Notes under the pieces: generated by a model
Told to the model about the DNA's origin: nothing
Database searches by the model: none
The model's input: only the letters and a program-made list of their open reading frames with translations
Source of the DNA: Tissierellia bacterium
GTDB lineage: Bacteria > Bacillota > Clostridia > Tissierellales > Sedimentibacteraceae
Reading direction: 5' to 3'
DNA: 60,295 bases
NCBI GenBank assembly: GCA_012520455.1
Contig: JAAYOE010000186.1
Location: forward strand, 1-60,295
In this document: positions 33,075 to 42,245 of the stretch, piece by piece
Layout: the number at the start of each line of letters is the position of its first letter
How positions within the stretch are numbered: the stretch's first letter is position 1
Translations under genes and position numbers: made by a program

Positions 33075-33827
33075 ATGAATGTATTCTTCGAAACAAATAA
33101 GGGCCTAATGCGGGAAAATAACGAAGACAGTTTTATAGTTGAGGAATATGACACCTATTGTCTGTATGCCGTGGCTGACGGAATGGGCGGGCACAAGGCC
33201 GGTGAAGTGGCCAGTTCCATTGTCATAGAAGAAATGTCCAAGTATTTTATCAGCAGCGCGGAAAAGAAAGATTTTAAACCGCCTTTGTTTATTGCAGAAA
33301 GTGTCAGGATGAGCAATGACAAAATCAGACAAGAGGCATTTAAAAATGAAGAATGCTTAGGAATGGGAACTACCTTGGCCATGGCCGTGATAGATAAGGC
33401 TCAGAATCTCATTTATATAGGCAATATCGGCGACAGCAGGGTCTATTTATTGAGAAACAAGGAGCTGAAACAAATTACTTCAGACCATACTTATGTGAAT
33501 GAATTGATGAAGGAAGGGAAGATTTCACCCGAAGAAGCCAAGACACATCCTAAGAGGAATGTTATAACCAGGGCCTTGGGAAGTGAAGAAGTTGTACATG
33601 CTGACATTTTTGAACTGGAATTGTTGGACAACGATATCCTTCTTCTTTGCACCGACGGGCTGACAACCCATGTATCCGATGACAGAATACTTGAAATTAT
33701 TAATGAATACGGTCCTTCTCAAAGCGTGAAAAAATTGATTCAACAAGCGAACGATAATGGCGGAACTGATAATATTACCATAATTATTGTTGATAATATG
33801 ATTAGAGGTGAAACTGATGATAGGTAG
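33075..33827 (+). CDS. stp: PP2C-type Ser/Thr phosphatase (PrpC/Stp)
   Basis: This 250-residue metal-dependent phosphatase reverses the action of the neighbouring kinase. The PP2C metal motifs are present: RENNEDSF, VADGMGGHKAGEVAS, NIGDSRVYL, LLCTDGLT and GTDNITIIIVD. I prefer ATG 33075 with GAGG upstream over a GTG at 33063. Its last bases overlap the kinase gene start. Confidence 0.95.
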   Translation: MNVFFETNKGLMRENNEDSFIVEEYDTYCLYAVADGMGGHKAGEVASSIVIEEMSKYFISSAEKKDFKPPLFIAESVRMSNDKIRQEAFKNEECLGMGTTLAMAVIDKAQNLIYIGNIGDSRVYLLRNKELKQITSDHTYVNELMKEGKISPEEAKTHPKRNVITRALGSEEVVHADIFELELLDNDILLLCTDGLTTHVSDDRILEIINEYGPSQSVKKLIQQANDNGGTDNITIIIVDNMIRGETDDR

Positions 33828-35790
33828 GATAATTGGAAACAGATATGAAATAATAGAAAAAATCGGCGGCGGCGGCATGTCCAATGTATACAAGGCTAAG
33901 TGCAATGTTTTAAACCGCTATGTTGCCATTAAAATATTAAGGGATGAATTGACTCAAGATTCGGAATTTGTTGAAAAATTCAAGCAGGAATCCTTGTCGG
34001 CAGCCAGCCTGACTCATCCTAATATTGTTAATATTTACGATACGGGGATTGAAGATGACATATATTATATCGTAATGGAATATGTTAAAGGGGAAACCTT
34101 AAAAAACTATATAAAGAGGATGACCAGGCTCAGTGAGGAGGAAGCTGTTAAAATTTCAAGGCAGGTAGCGGAAGCTTTAAGACATGCCCACTTGAACAAT
34201 ATAGTTCACAGGGACATCAAGCCCCACAACATCCTTCTTACCGAGGACGGAACCGCAAAAGTAACGGATTTCGGGATTGCAAGGGCATCTACAAGCTCTA
34301 CCATCAACAACACTTCAAATGTTATCGGGTCTGTCCATTATTTTTCTCCCGAGCAGGCAAGGGGGGGATATGTGGATGAAAAATCAGACATTTATTCATT
34401 GGGAATCGTGATGTATGAGATGGTTACAGGCACCCTTCCCTTTGACGCAGACAATCATATTTCTGTTGCCATGAAGCAGATTCAGGAAAAACCGGTACCA
34501 CCCTCCAAGAGAGTAAAGAATGTTAATATATCCAAGAATTATGAAGATATAATCATGAAATGCCTTGAAAAGCACCAGTCCTTCAGGTTCCAAAACATAG
34601 ATGATCTCCTGAAAAAGCTGAATGCCTTAAACGGAAACAGCGAAGGTGAAAAAGAAGAAAGCGAAATAATTGATTCACCTACCATTGAAATCCCCGCCCT
34701 CAACAAGGTGGATGAAAATGTGATAAATATCGACTTGGTTGATAGAAATTCCGACAAGGCCTTCAGGAGTTTTTTCAGCGGGGATGCTGAAGACCTAAGT
34801 GAAGATGAAAAGGATAGGAATAAGAATAAAAAGATTACCATAGCTGCAATTTTCAGTGCCTTGGTAATAGCCCTCTTAGGCGGAATAATTGTATTTAAGT
34901 CATTTTTGTATGTTCCGGAGGTTCCGGTACCGGACCTTTTGGGAAGAAGCGAAGAGGAAGCCAAGAAGATAGTTGAAGACTTAGGCTTGGTTTACAAGGT
35001 TTCGAAGAGGGAGTATTCCAATGAGTACGATGAAGGTAAAGTAATGGACCAAAGCATTGAAGAAGGCATAAAGGTTAAAGAGAATTATCCTGTTGAGGTA
35101 GTTATAAGCATGGGAAAGAAGGAAATTACCGTGCCTAATTTATTGGGCAGGTATGCCATAGAAGCAGGAAACATTCTTAAGGATGCCGGGCTGTTAGAAG
35201 GAGAGGCAAGCGAAGAACATTCAGACACCTACCCTGCAGGGCAAATAATCGACCAGTTTCCCAAGGCAAATACACCGGCAAGTGAAAATGACAAAGTTAA
35301 CTATGTTGTAAGCATAGGGCCAAAGATTAGATACGTAAAAATGCCCAATGTATTAAACCTGAATTTAGAGACGGCAAAGCTTTCTATCGTACAGTCAGGC
35401 CTTGCAGTGGGCCAGGTCAATGAAGAGGCCAGCGAAGAAATAGCAGAAGGCTTAGTCATGAGACAAAGCGTGGAGGCCGGACAGGAAGTTGAGGAAGGAA
35501 CACCAATATGGCTTACGGTAAGCACCGGAAAACCCGAAGAAGAAGAGCCTGTTGAGCCTGTACAGGAAGAAGGAGTATTCCCCCTGGCAATATCTCTTCC
35601 CAAGGAAAAGGATAGGGTGGCTATAGTAATTCAAAGAATCGCCTCGGACGGACGAGAAGTTGTATATTCGGAAGAAGTTGATACTGCTGAAGGAAGCATA
35701 TTGGTAAATGTTAAAGGAAGCGGGACCGGAATATTTGAAATATACATCGACAACGAATTATACGACAGGGTTGAAATAAATTTTGAATAA
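33817..35790 (+). CDS. prkC: PASTA-domain Ser/Thr kinase PrkC/PknB
   Basis: This 657-residue membrane kinase senses muropeptides or lipid II. The cytoplasmic kinase has the Gly loop IGGGGMSNVY, lysine in VAIKIL, catalytic loop HRDIKPHNIL and DFGIAR. A single transmembrane helix (ITIAAIFSALVIALLGGIIVF, about residues 342-362) leads to three extracellular PASTA repeats (VPVPDLLGRSEEEAKKIV, ITVPNLLGRYAIEAGNIL, VKMPNVLNLNLETAKLSI) and a final beta-rich domain. ATG 33817 has AGAGGTG upstream and overlaps the stp end. The phosphatase-kinase pair acts together in wall growth and division. Confidence 0.96.
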   Translation: MIGRIIGNRYEIIEKIGGGGMSNVYKAKCNVLNRYVAIKILRDELTQDSEFVEKFKQESLSAASLTHPNIVNIYDTGIEDDIYYIVMEYVKGETLKNYIKRMTRLSEEEAVKISRQVAEALRHAHLNNIVHRDIKPHNILLTEDGTAKVTDFGIARASTSSTINNTSNVIGSVHYFSPEQARGGYVDEKSDIYSLGIVMYEMVTGTLPFDADNHISVAMKQIQEKPVPPSKRVKNVNISKNYEDIIMKCLEKHQSFRFQNIDDLLKKLNALNGNSEGEKEESEIIDSPTIEIPALNKVDENVINIDLVDRNSDKAFRSFFSGDAEDLSEDEKDRNKNKKITIAAIFSALVIALLGGIIVFKSFLYVPEVPVPDLLGRSEEEAKKIVEDLGLVYKVSKREYSNEYDEGKVMDQSIEEGIKVKENYPVEVVISMGKKEITVPNLLGRYAIEAGNILKDAGLLEGEASEEHSDTYPAGQIIDQFPKANTPASENDKVNYVVSIGPKIRYVKMPNVLNLNLETAKLSIVQSGLAVGQVNEEASEEIAEGLVMRQSVEAGQEVEEGTPIWLTVSTGKPEEEEPVEPVQEEGVFPLAISLPKEKDRVAIVIQRIASDGREVVYSEEVDTAEGSILVNVKGSGTGIFEIYIDNELYDRVEINFE

Positions 35791-35802
35791 AAAGGAGTCT
35801 GC

Positions 35803-36681
35803 ATGATAGAAGGAATCATTATTAGGGGTGTGGGCGGAAATTATTATGTCGATATTGGTGACAAGATGATTGAATGCAGGGCAAGAGGCTTATTCAGGCT
35901 TAAAAATATAAAACCTCTTGTCGGGGACAGGGTCCTTATCAGAATTACGGAAGAGGACGAGGATGCAGGATATATCGAAGAGATTATAGATAGAAAAAGC
36001 GAGATCAAAAGGCCCAATATAGCCAATGCCCAACAGCTGATAATAATATTTTCCGTCAAAAACCCGGAGCCAAGCTTCTTATTGATGGATAAACTTTTGA
36101 TTGCAGCAAGCTCAAACAAGTTAGACCCGGTAATCTGCATAAACAAATCCGATTTGGCAGATGAAGGAGAAAAGGACAAAATATTAGAGATATTTAAAAA
36201 TACCGGTTACAAGATAATTTTTACCAGTAAATATGACAAGGACTCACTTTCAGACCTGAAGGAAATACTTAAAGATAAGTTGAACGTCTTTTCCGGCCCG
36301 TCAGGAGTGGGAAAATCGTCCTTAATGAATGCCATAGAGCCGGGTTTTCACTTAGAAACCGGCGAAATAAGCGAAAAATTGAAAAGAGGAAGGCATACTA
36401 CAAGGCATGCGGAAATTTTCAAATTGAGTTTTGGAGGCTACGCTGTTGATACTCCGGGGTTCAGCTCATTTGAATTAGAGGGAATAGATGAATATTCCCT
36501 TAAAGACCATTATCCTGAAATAGTAATGTATGATGAAGGGTGCAAGTTTTTGGACTGCCTTCACTATAAGGAACCCGGCTGCCAGATTAAAAAAGCCGTT
36601 GATGACGGTTTTGTCAGCCAGGTCAGGTATAATAACTATATCAAGCTTTTGGAACAGATAAAAAGCAAAAAGCCCTATTGA
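35803..36681 (+). CDS. rsgA: Ribosome small-subunit GTPase RsgA
   Basis: RsgA is a circularly permuted GTPase that checks late assembly of the 30S subunit. The N-terminal OB fold (about 1-65) is followed by the G domain in order G4 (CINKSDL), G1 (GPSGVGKSS), G2/G3 (TTRHAE, DTPGF). The C-terminal zinc site has CKFLDCLHYKEPGC. The 292-residue length is normal. It lies 12 bases after prkC, a common order in Firmicutes. Confidence 0.97.
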   Translation: MIEGIIIRGVGGNYYVDIGDKMIECRARGLFRLKNIKPLVGDRVLIRITEEDEDAGYIEEIIDRKSEIKRPNIANAQQLIIIFSVKNPEPSFLLMDKLLIAASSNKLDPVICINKSDLADEGEKDKILEIFKNTGYKIIFTSKYDKDSLSDLKEILKDKLNVFSGPSGVGKSSLMNAIEPGFHLETGEISEKLKRGRHTTRHAEIFKLSFGGYAVDTPGFSSFELEGIDEYSLKDHYPEIVMYDEGCKFLDCLHYKEPGCQIKKAVDDGFVSQVRYNNYIKLLEQIKSKKPY

Positions 36682-36691
36682 GGAGGAAAAT

Positions 36692-37348
36692 ATGAAAAAT
36701 AAATTAGCTCCTTCCATACTATCCGCTGACTTTTCCAATTTGGGAGAAGCCTTAAGGCTTGCGGAAGAAGGAGGAGCAGACTATATACACATAGATGTAA
36801 TGGATGGGCATTTCGTACCGAATATTACCATAGGGCCCGGAGTTGTGAAAAGCTTAAGGAAAGTCAGCAGGCTCACATTTGACGTCCACCTGATGATTGA
36901 AAACCCCGATGACTTTATCGAGGATTTTTATAAGGCAGGAGCAGACATAATTACTGTCCACCAGGAAGCTTCCGTACACTTACATAGAACCATACAAAAA
37001 ATAAGATCCTACGGCATAAAAGCAGGGGTATCCTTAAATCCGGCCACTCCTGTTTCCACATTGAAAGAAATCATAAGAGATGTGGATATGGTTTTGTTAA
37101 TGAGCGTAAATCCGGGTTTCGGAGGGCAAAGCCTCATAGAAAACATCAAGTACAAGTTTTCGGACTTGAAAGAATTGATAAAGGAATATAATTTAAACAT
37201 TGACGTTGAAATTGACGGAGGCGTTAATTCCTCTAATCTAAAAGAAGTCCTGGCCTGGGGCCCCAATGTTATAGTAGCAGGGTCTGCAATCTACCATGCG
37301 GAAGATGTTATATCAGAAATAAAGAAGTTTAAGGAAATGATGGGATGA
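36692..37348 (+). CDS. rpe: Ribulose-phosphate 3-epimerase
   Basis: Rpe interconverts ribulose-5-phosphate and xylulose-5-phosphate in the pentose phosphate pathway. The 218-residue TIM barrel has LAPSILSADF at the start, HIDVMDGHFVPN, VHLMIENP, MSVNPGFGGQ and EIDGGVN with the metal-binding and catalytic residues. A GAGGAGG site precedes the ATG. The stop overlaps the thiN start codon (ATGA). Confidence 0.97.
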   Translation: MKNKLAPSILSADFSNLGEALRLAEEGGADYIHIDVMDGHFVPNITIGPGVVKSLRKVSRLTFDVHLMIENPDDFIEDFYKAGADIITVHQEASVHLHRTIQKIRSYGIKAGVSLNPATPVSTLKEIIRDVDMVLLMSVNPGFGGQSLIENIKYKFSDLKELIKEYNLNIDVEIDGGVNSSNLKEVLAWGPNVIVAGSAIYHAEDVISEIKKFKEMMG

Positions 37349-37980
37349 AAAGGGCACTGATAATAGGAAACGGCGAGGAAGTCAAAAAGAAGATTATTGA
37401 TGGGATTGACTGCGATTATGTCGTATGCGCGGACGGAGGCCTTGAAAAGGCAAAAAAATACGGGATAGTCCCGGACCTCATAATCGGTGATTTAGATTCC
37501 CTGGCCCCTCATGTTCTGAAAGAATACGAGAAGAATGTACCCCTTGAAAAATTTCCTTCCGAAAAGGATTTGACAGATATGGAATTAGCCATTGAAGCAG
37601 CCGTTTCCAAAGGATATAAAAGGATAGTTCTGACAGGGGCAACCGGCACAAGATTGGACCATACCTTAGGCAATATAATGCTTATGGAGAAATACCAAAA
37701 AGCCGGTGTTAACATTTCAATAATTGACAACAATAATGAAATAAAAATGATTTCCGATGACGGGGAATTGTATATAGAGGCTAAAGAAGGCCGGTACATA
37801 TCGATAATTCCTTTGACGGACAGCATTCAAGGTCTGTATTTGGAAGGATTTAAATATCCTTTGACCAATGTTAAGGTGCAAAGGGGGTCAACTCTTTGCA
37901 TAAGCAATCAAGTTAAGGACAAGGCGGGAAAAGTTAAATTAAGGCAAGGAAAGGCTTTAGTATTTATATCAAAAGATTAA
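37345..37980 (+). CDS. thiN: Thiamine pyrophosphokinase
   Basis: ThiN makes thiamine diphosphate from thiamine and ATP. The 211-residue protein has the catalytic TPK domain with [40 protein letters not shown] and [13 protein letters not shown]. The C-terminal part is the thiamine-binding beta domain. It overlaps rpe by four bases, so the two are translationally coupled. Confidence 0.96.
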   Translation: MKRALIIGNGEEVKKKIIDGIDCDYVVCADGGLEKAKKYGIVPDLIIGDLDSLAPHVLKEYEKNVPLEKFPSEKDLTDMELAIEAAVSKGYKRIVLTGATGTRLDHTLGNIMLMEKYQKAGVNISIIDNNNEIKMISDDGELYIEAKEGRYISIIPLTDSIQGLYLEGFKYPLTNVKVQRGSTLCISNQVKDKAGKVKLRQGKALVFISKD

Positions 37981-37991
37981 GGAGAGGTAAG

Positions 37992-39374
37992 ATGAAGGCG
38001 ACAGATATTAAAGATTTATTTTTATCACCGGAGAATAACAAGGAAGTCAAGATAGAGGGCTGGATAAGGACCATAAGGGATTTAAAAAATTTCGGATTCA
38101 TCGAAGTAAACGACGGAACCTGCTTAAAAAATGTCCAGGTTGTATTTGAGAAGGACCTGAGTAATTTTGAGGAAGTAAAAAAATTCTCTACCGGCAGTGC
38201 TATAAGCGTAATCGGAAATTTGGTACTGACTCCCCAAGCCAAGCAGCCTTTTGAAATAAGGGCCGGCCAAATCAGCTTGGAAGCACCGTCAGACCCCGCC
38301 TATCCTTTGCAAAAGAAGCGCCATACCATGGAGTACTTAAGAACAATTGCCCACTTGAGGCCCCGTACCAACACCTTTTCGGCGGTTTTTCGCGTAAGGA
38401 GCATAGCAGCTTACGCCATCCACAAATTCTTCAACGAGAGAGGGTTTATTTACGCTCATTCGCCGATTATTACCGCTTCCGACGCGGAAGGTGCAGGTGA
38501 AATGTTCAGGGTAACCACCCTCGATTTGGACAATATTGAGAAGGTTGACGGAAAAACAGACTATACCAAAGACTTTTTCGGCAGGTCTGCAAATCTTACG
38601 GTAAGCGGTCAATTGGAAGCTGAAGTTTTTGCCTTGGCCTTTAAGAAAACCTATACTTTCGGACCTACATTCAGGGCTGAAAATTCAAACACGGCAAGAC
38701 ATGCATCCGAATTTTGGATGATAGAGCCGGAAATTGCCTTTGCCGATATAAACGACAACATGGATCTGGCAGAGGATATGGTGAAGTATGTTGTAAATTA
38801 CGTATTGGAAAATGCCGGGGAAGAAATGGAATTTTTCAATAACTTTGTGGAAAAGGGACTTTTGGATAAGCTGAGCAATGTGGTTAATTCAGAGTTTGCA
38901 AGAATAACTTACACAGAAGCAGTGGATTATCTGATGAAAAACAATGATAACTTTGAATATCCCGTTAAATGGGGAACAGATATACAGACTGAGCATGAAA
39001 GGTATTTGTCGGAAAAGATATTTAAACGTCCCGTATTTGTAGTAAATTATCCAAAAGAAATCAAAGCCTTTTACATGAGGATGAATGAAGATAACAAAAC
39101 CGTGGCGGCTATGGACTTATTGGTGCCGGGAATCGGAGAATTAATCGGGGGCAGCCAAAGGGAAGAGCGGCTTGAATTCCTTGAGAGACGGATGGAAGAA
39201 ATGGGAGTACCAAAGGATGATATGTGGTGGTACTTAGAACTTCGAAAGTACGGCGGTGTTAAGCATTCCGGCTATGGGCTTGGTTTTGAAAGGCTAATAA
39301 TGTACTTGACGGGCATGGGCAACATCAGGGATGTCATACCCTTCCCGAGGACCCCAAGAAACGCAGAGTTTTGA
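37992..39374 (+). CDS. asnS: Asparaginyl-tRNA synthetase
   Basis: This class II synthetase charges tRNA-Asn. Its 460 residues include the N-terminal OB anticodon-binding fold (about 17-95), motif 2 [21 protein letters not shown] and motif 3 [15 protein letters not shown]. These distinguish it from AspRS (no large insertion). The stop codon TGA (39372-39374) overlaps the start of a dispersed repeat GAGGAATGTCCCC. A strong terminator follows. Confidence 0.96.
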   Translation: MKATDIKDLFLSPENNKEVKIEGWIRTIRDLKNFGFIEVNDGTCLKNVQVVFEKDLSNFEEVKKFSTGSAISVIGNLVLTPQAKQPFEIRAGQISLEAPSDPAYPLQKKRHTMEYLRTIAHLRPRTNTFSAVFRVRSIAAYAIHKFFNERGFIYAHSPIITASDAEGAGEMFRVTTLDLDNIEKVDGKTDYTKDFFGRSANLTVSGQLEAEVFALAFKKTYTFGPTFRAENSNTARHASEFWMIEPEIAFADINDNMDLAEDMVKYVVNYVLENAGEEMEFFNNFVEKGLLDKLSNVVNSEFARITYTEAVDYLMKNNDNFEYPVKWGTDIQTEHERYLSEKIFKRPVFVVNYPKEIKAFYMRMNEDNKTVAAMDLLVPGIGELIGGSQREERLEFLERRMEEMGVPKDDMWWYLELRKYGGVKHSGYGLGFERLIMYLTGMGNIRDVIPFPRTPRNAEF

Positions 39375-39393
39375 GGAATGTCCCCAATTAGGA
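39373..39393 (+). repeat. Dispersed repeat (GAGGAATGTCCC family), copy 1
   Basis: GAGGAATGTCCCCAATTAGG (39373-39392) starts inside the stop codon of asnS. Related copies lie at 47301 and 54406. Confidence 0.75.
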
Positions 39394-39411
39394 AGACATC
39401 CCATATTTGGA

Positions 39412-39446
39412 AGATACAAGGAGAAATTTCTTTGTATCTTTTTTAT
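39412..39446 (+). terminator. Rho-independent terminator of asnS
   Basis: AGATACAAG (39412-39420) pairs with CTTTGTATCT (39430-39439) over 9 base pairs and is followed by a T run (TTTTTTA). Confidence 0.88.
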
Positions 39447-39450
39447 ATAC

Positions 39451-39480
39451 TTGAATAGAATGTATAAACACCTATAGAAT
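39451..39480 (+). promoter_or_regulatory. Putative promoter of the 65-residue membrane protein
   Basis: TTGAAT (39451-39456) is followed after 18 bases by TAGAAT (39475-39480). Confidence 0.5.
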
Positions 39481-39501
39481 CCGGTTTATAGGGGGGATCT
39501 T

Positions 39502-39699
39502 ATGAATTTCATCAAGCATAAAAAGAAATGCAATACAGGCAATAAACCGTCATTTTTTAAATTTACCGAAATTTTAGGCCTATTGATTGCCACTATAGGA
39601 GCAATTATCGTAGTCCAGATTTTGCCTGTTAAAATATGGATGTTTATATTGGGAATTCTTTTGATAATACTGGGAATTACCTTGTTCAGGCTGTTGTGA
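39502..39699 (+). CDS. Small two-helix membrane protein
   Basis: The 65-residue protein has a basic N-terminus (MNFIKHKKKC), then two hydrophobic stretches separated by a short loop (about residues 26-43 and 47-63). It should insert in the membrane as a hairpin. A GGGGGGA site lies upstream of the ATG. It has its own promoter, and I cannot assign a function. Confidence 0.65.
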   Translation: MNFIKHKKKCNTGNKPSFFKFTEILGLLIATIGAIIVVQILPVKIWMFILGILLIILGITLFRLL

Positions 39700-39719
39700 G
39701 GAATAATGTATTGAGGACA

Positions 39720-39748
39720 CAAAAAAAAATAATGGCAATGCCACTATT
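39720..39748 (-). terminator. Terminator of rpmB (minus strand)
   Basis: On the minus strand AATAGTGGC, loop ATT and GCCATTATT form a 9-pair stem (with one G-U), followed by nine T residues. Confidence 0.85.
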
Positions 39749-39762
39749 TTATTGTTATGTGA

Positions 39763-39954
39763 TTAATTAGCCCTTTGTACTTTTCCGGATCTGATGCATC
39801 TTGTACAAACTGTTTTTCTTGAAGCTCTTCCGTTTTCCATTACCGTAATTGTTCTTACGTTTGGTTTCCATGTTCTTTTTATTTTTCTATCAGCATGGGT
39901 AATGCTGTGTCCGGATATGGTACCCTTGCCGCAAACTTCACAATATTTTGCCAT
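39763..39954 (-). CDS. rpmB: Ribosomal protein L28
   Basis: This 63-residue L28 of the large subunit is of the zinc-binding (four Cys) type: CEVC (5-8) and CTRC near the C-terminus. The core SHADRKIKR-like residues (here ITHADRKIKRTWKPN) are typical. It lies opposite to asp23/fakA with a bidirectional promoter region between, the same neighbourhood as in Bacillus. Confidence 0.96.
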   Translation of the reverse strand: MAKYCEVCGKGTISGHSITHADRKIKRTWKPNVRTITVMENGRASRKTVCTRCIRSGKVQRAN

Positions 39955-40007
39955 AATTCCACCTCCATATATAACGTAATAAACTTCCGTATTAGTTGAA
40001 CCTCATT

Positions 40008-40036
40008 ATTTTACCACTAAAAATTAAATATTGCAA
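40008..40036 (-). promoter_or_regulatory. Promoter of rpmB
   Basis: On the minus strand TTGCAA (plus-strand 40031-40036), 17 bases and TAAAAT (40008-40013). It lies about 50 bases from the start codon. Confidence 0.65.
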
Positions 40037-40134
40037 TATTAATTTTAAATTAGTATAATGAAAGATATCCTTTATGACCTAAAGCAATGCTAATTTTTTA
40101 TTTTTACGGTAATTTTTATAAAGGCATATTATAA

Positions 40135-40163
40135 TTGTAAAAATATATTAATAAGGTTATAAT
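40135..40163 (+). promoter_or_regulatory. Promoter of asp23-fakA
   Basis: TTGTAA (40135-40140), a 17-base spacer and TATAAT (40158-40163), 34 bases before ATG 40197. Confidence 0.7.
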
Positions 40164-40196
40164 GTAATAAATCAAGAATAAAGGTAGGAGGCAGAT

Positions 40197-40556
40197 ATGT
40201 CAGTTAAGATAATCAATGAAAACGGCAGCATAGTCATTGACGACCAGGCTTTAGCTGCTATAGCAGGCTTAGCTGCAATGGAATGCTACGGTGTTGTGGG
40301 TATGGCTTCCAGAAACGCTACTCAGGGTTTTTTTGAACTTCTGAAGAGAGAGAACCTGACTAAGGGGATAAAAGTTTCATCAACTGACGAAGACAAGATC
40401 ATTATAGATTTACATATAGTCCTGCAATATGGAGTTAAAATATCCGTTGTTGCTGAAAATATCATTTCCAGAATAAAGTACAGCGTTGAAACTTTTTCGG
40501 GAGTCAGCGTGGAAAAAGTAAATATTTTTGTGCAGGGAGTAAGGGTGCAGAAATAA
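40197..40556 (+). CDS. Asp23/Gls24 family protein (YloU-like)
   Basis: This 119-residue protein has the Asp23 core: GSIVIDDQALAAIAGLAAMECYGVVGMAS at the start, VDLHIVLQYG-like strand (IIDLHIVLQYGVKISVV) and a final VNIFVQGV. In Staphylococcus relatives locate to the membrane during stress. It forms an operon with fakA downstream (13 bases apart), as in Bacillus yloU-yloV. Confidence 0.94.
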   Translation: MSVKIINENGSIVIDDQALAAIAGLAAMECYGVVGMASRNATQGFFELLKRENLTKGIKVSSTDEDKIIIDLHIVLQYGVKISVVAENIISRIKYSVETFSGVSVEKVNIFVQGVRVQK

Positions 40557-40569
40557 TCAGGAGGCTAAA

Positions 40570-42189
40570 ATGTTAATGGAGTACATAGATAATGTAAGAT
40601 TTAAGAAGATGCTTTTGGGAGCTGCGGTTAACCTTGAAAACAATAAGAGTATTGTGGATTCACTGAATGTTTTTCCCGTTCCCGACGGAGATACGGGTAC
40701 AAACATGAATCTGACGGTCCAGGCGGCCGTAAGGGAAATAAACAACCTTTCCGAAAGCACAATCACTGCCCTTTCAAGCGCGGCAGCCAACGGGTCCCTC
40801 ATGGGAGCGAGAGGAAACTCCGGGGTCATCCTGTCCCAGCTTTTCAGGGGAATGGCAAAAGGCCTTTCTGGAGTCAATCAAATAGATTGCAAAACTTTGG
40901 CGGAGGCTTTGAGGTCGGCATCAGATACAGCTTACAAGGCTGTCATGAGGCCCGTGGAAGGGACAATGCTTACGGTAGCAAGAGAAACAGCAGAAAAGGC
41001 AATGGCTACATATGAAGAATATGAAGATATAATCTCTTTTTTCGATAGTCTTGTACAGCAGGCAAAAGATACCCTAGCCCGGACACCGGAAATGCTCAGT
41101 GTTTTAAAACAGGCGGATGTTGTGGATGCAGGAGGGAAAGGATTGGTTTTCCTCATGGAAGGCGGGCTTGCAGCCTTAAAGGGAGCAGAAATAAAAGAGG
41201 AGAAAAAAGAAAAGGCCGTGATAGAAACTGAAGTTGAGCTTGAAGAATTTTCAAGCGAAGATGAAATCATATTCACCTACTGCACGGAATTCATAATTAA
41301 GAATCCTTTGAAAACCGCAGAGGAATTTTTGAGTAAAATATATGATAAAGGTGATTCCATAGTGTGTGTGGGAAATGAAAATATTATAAAAACTCACATA
41401 CACACCAACAATCCGGGACAAATATTGGCCATAGCGGTAAAATACGGTGAACTTACCGACATAAAAATTGACAACATGAAGGAGCAATTCAGGGCAAAAA
41501 AGAAGGGAAACAATAAAAACAACCAGAAGAAAAAGAAATACGGTTTTGTTGCCATAGGCATGGGGGAAGGGATAGAAAAGGTGTTCACAGATTTGAATGT
41601 GGATGTTTTTGTGTCCGGGGGCCAGACTATGAACCCCAGCACCGAAGATATCTTAGAAGCCGCCAACAGCATAAATGCAGACCACATAATAGTACTGCCC
41701 AATAATTCCAATATAATATTGGCGGCGAAGCAGGCCAAGGAGATTTCCGACAAGAATATTCATGTGATTCCAAGCAAGTCCATACCCCAAGGTATAGCAG
41801 CCCTGATAGCATTTAAGGAAGAAAGCGATATAGACGACAATATAGAAGCCATGACCCAGGCCGTTAAAGAAGTTAAAACCGGGCTTGTGACTTATGCGGT
41901 AAGGGATACGGTATTTAATGATTTAGAAATTAAAAAAGACCAGATTATTGCCATTTATGACGGCAACATCGTCAACCACGGGGAAAATCCCGAAGATGAA
42001 ACAATTGAGCTGATTAAAAAGATGGTAGACGAAGACAGTTTTTTAATTACCTTGTTTTACGGAGACCAGGTTGATGAAGAGACCGTAAAAGGTATTGCAG
42101 CAAGGATTGAAGAAGTTGCAAAAGATTGTGATGTAGAAATAATCTACGGAGGGCAGCCCCTCTATTACTATATAGTATCCGTAGAATAA
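40570..42189 (+). CDS. fakA: Fatty acid kinase subunit A (DAK2 domain)
   Basis: FakA phosphorylates exogenous fatty acids held by FakB, feeding them into phospholipid synthesis. The 539-residue protein has an N-terminal DhaL ATP-binding domain with NVFPVPDGDTGTNM (about 35-48) and GARGNSGVILSQLFRG, then a middle domain and a C-terminal FakB-like domain from about 325 (KKYGFVAIGMGEGIEKVF). A GGAGG site precedes ATG 40570. No fakB is seen in the window. A terminator separates it from recG. Confidence 0.94.
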   Translation: MLMEYIDNVRFKKMLLGAAVNLENNKSIVDSLNVFPVPDGDTGTNMNLTVQAAVREINNLSESTITALSSAAANGSLMGARGNSGVILSQLFRGMAKGLSGVNQIDCKTLAEALRSASDTAYKAVMRPVEGTMLTVARETAEKAMATYEEYEDIISFFDSLVQQAKDTLARTPEMLSVLKQADVVDAGGKGLVFLMEGGLAALKGAEIKEEKKEKAVIETEVELEEFSSEDEIIFTYCTEFIIKNPLKTAEEFLSKIYDKGDSIVCVGNENIIKTHIHTNNPGQILAIAVKYGELTDIKIDNMKEQFRAKKKGNNKNNQKKKKYGFVAIGMGEGIEKVFTDLNVDVFVSGGQTMNPSTEDILEAANSINADHIIVLPNNSNIILAAKQAKEISDKNIHVIPSKSIPQGIAALIAFKEESDIDDNIEAMTQAVKEVKTGLVTYAVRDTVFNDLEIKKDQIIAIYDGNIVNHGENPEDETIELIKKMVDEDSFLITLFYGDQVDEETVKGIAARIEEVAKDCDVEIIYGGQPLYYYIVSVE

Positions 42190-42194
42190 AGGCT

Positions 42195-42232
42195 GATGAG
42201 TTTTTAAGGCACTCCTTAAGAACTCATCTTTT
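42195..42232 (+). terminator. Rho-independent terminator between fakA and recG
   Basis: GATGAGTTTTTAAGG (42195-42209) pairs with CCTTAAGAACTCATC (42214-42228) over 15 pairs with one G-T. Loop CACT, then TTTT. It should cut most fakA transcripts before recG. Confidence 0.88.
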
Positions 42233-42245
42233 AACAGGTGGCGGC

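Noticed and set aside
39486-39722. 78-codon open frame on the minus strand opposite the 65-residue membrane protein
   Set aside because: It has no ribosome binding site or family pattern, and the plus-strand frame has a promoter, a ribosome binding site and a clear membrane pattern.
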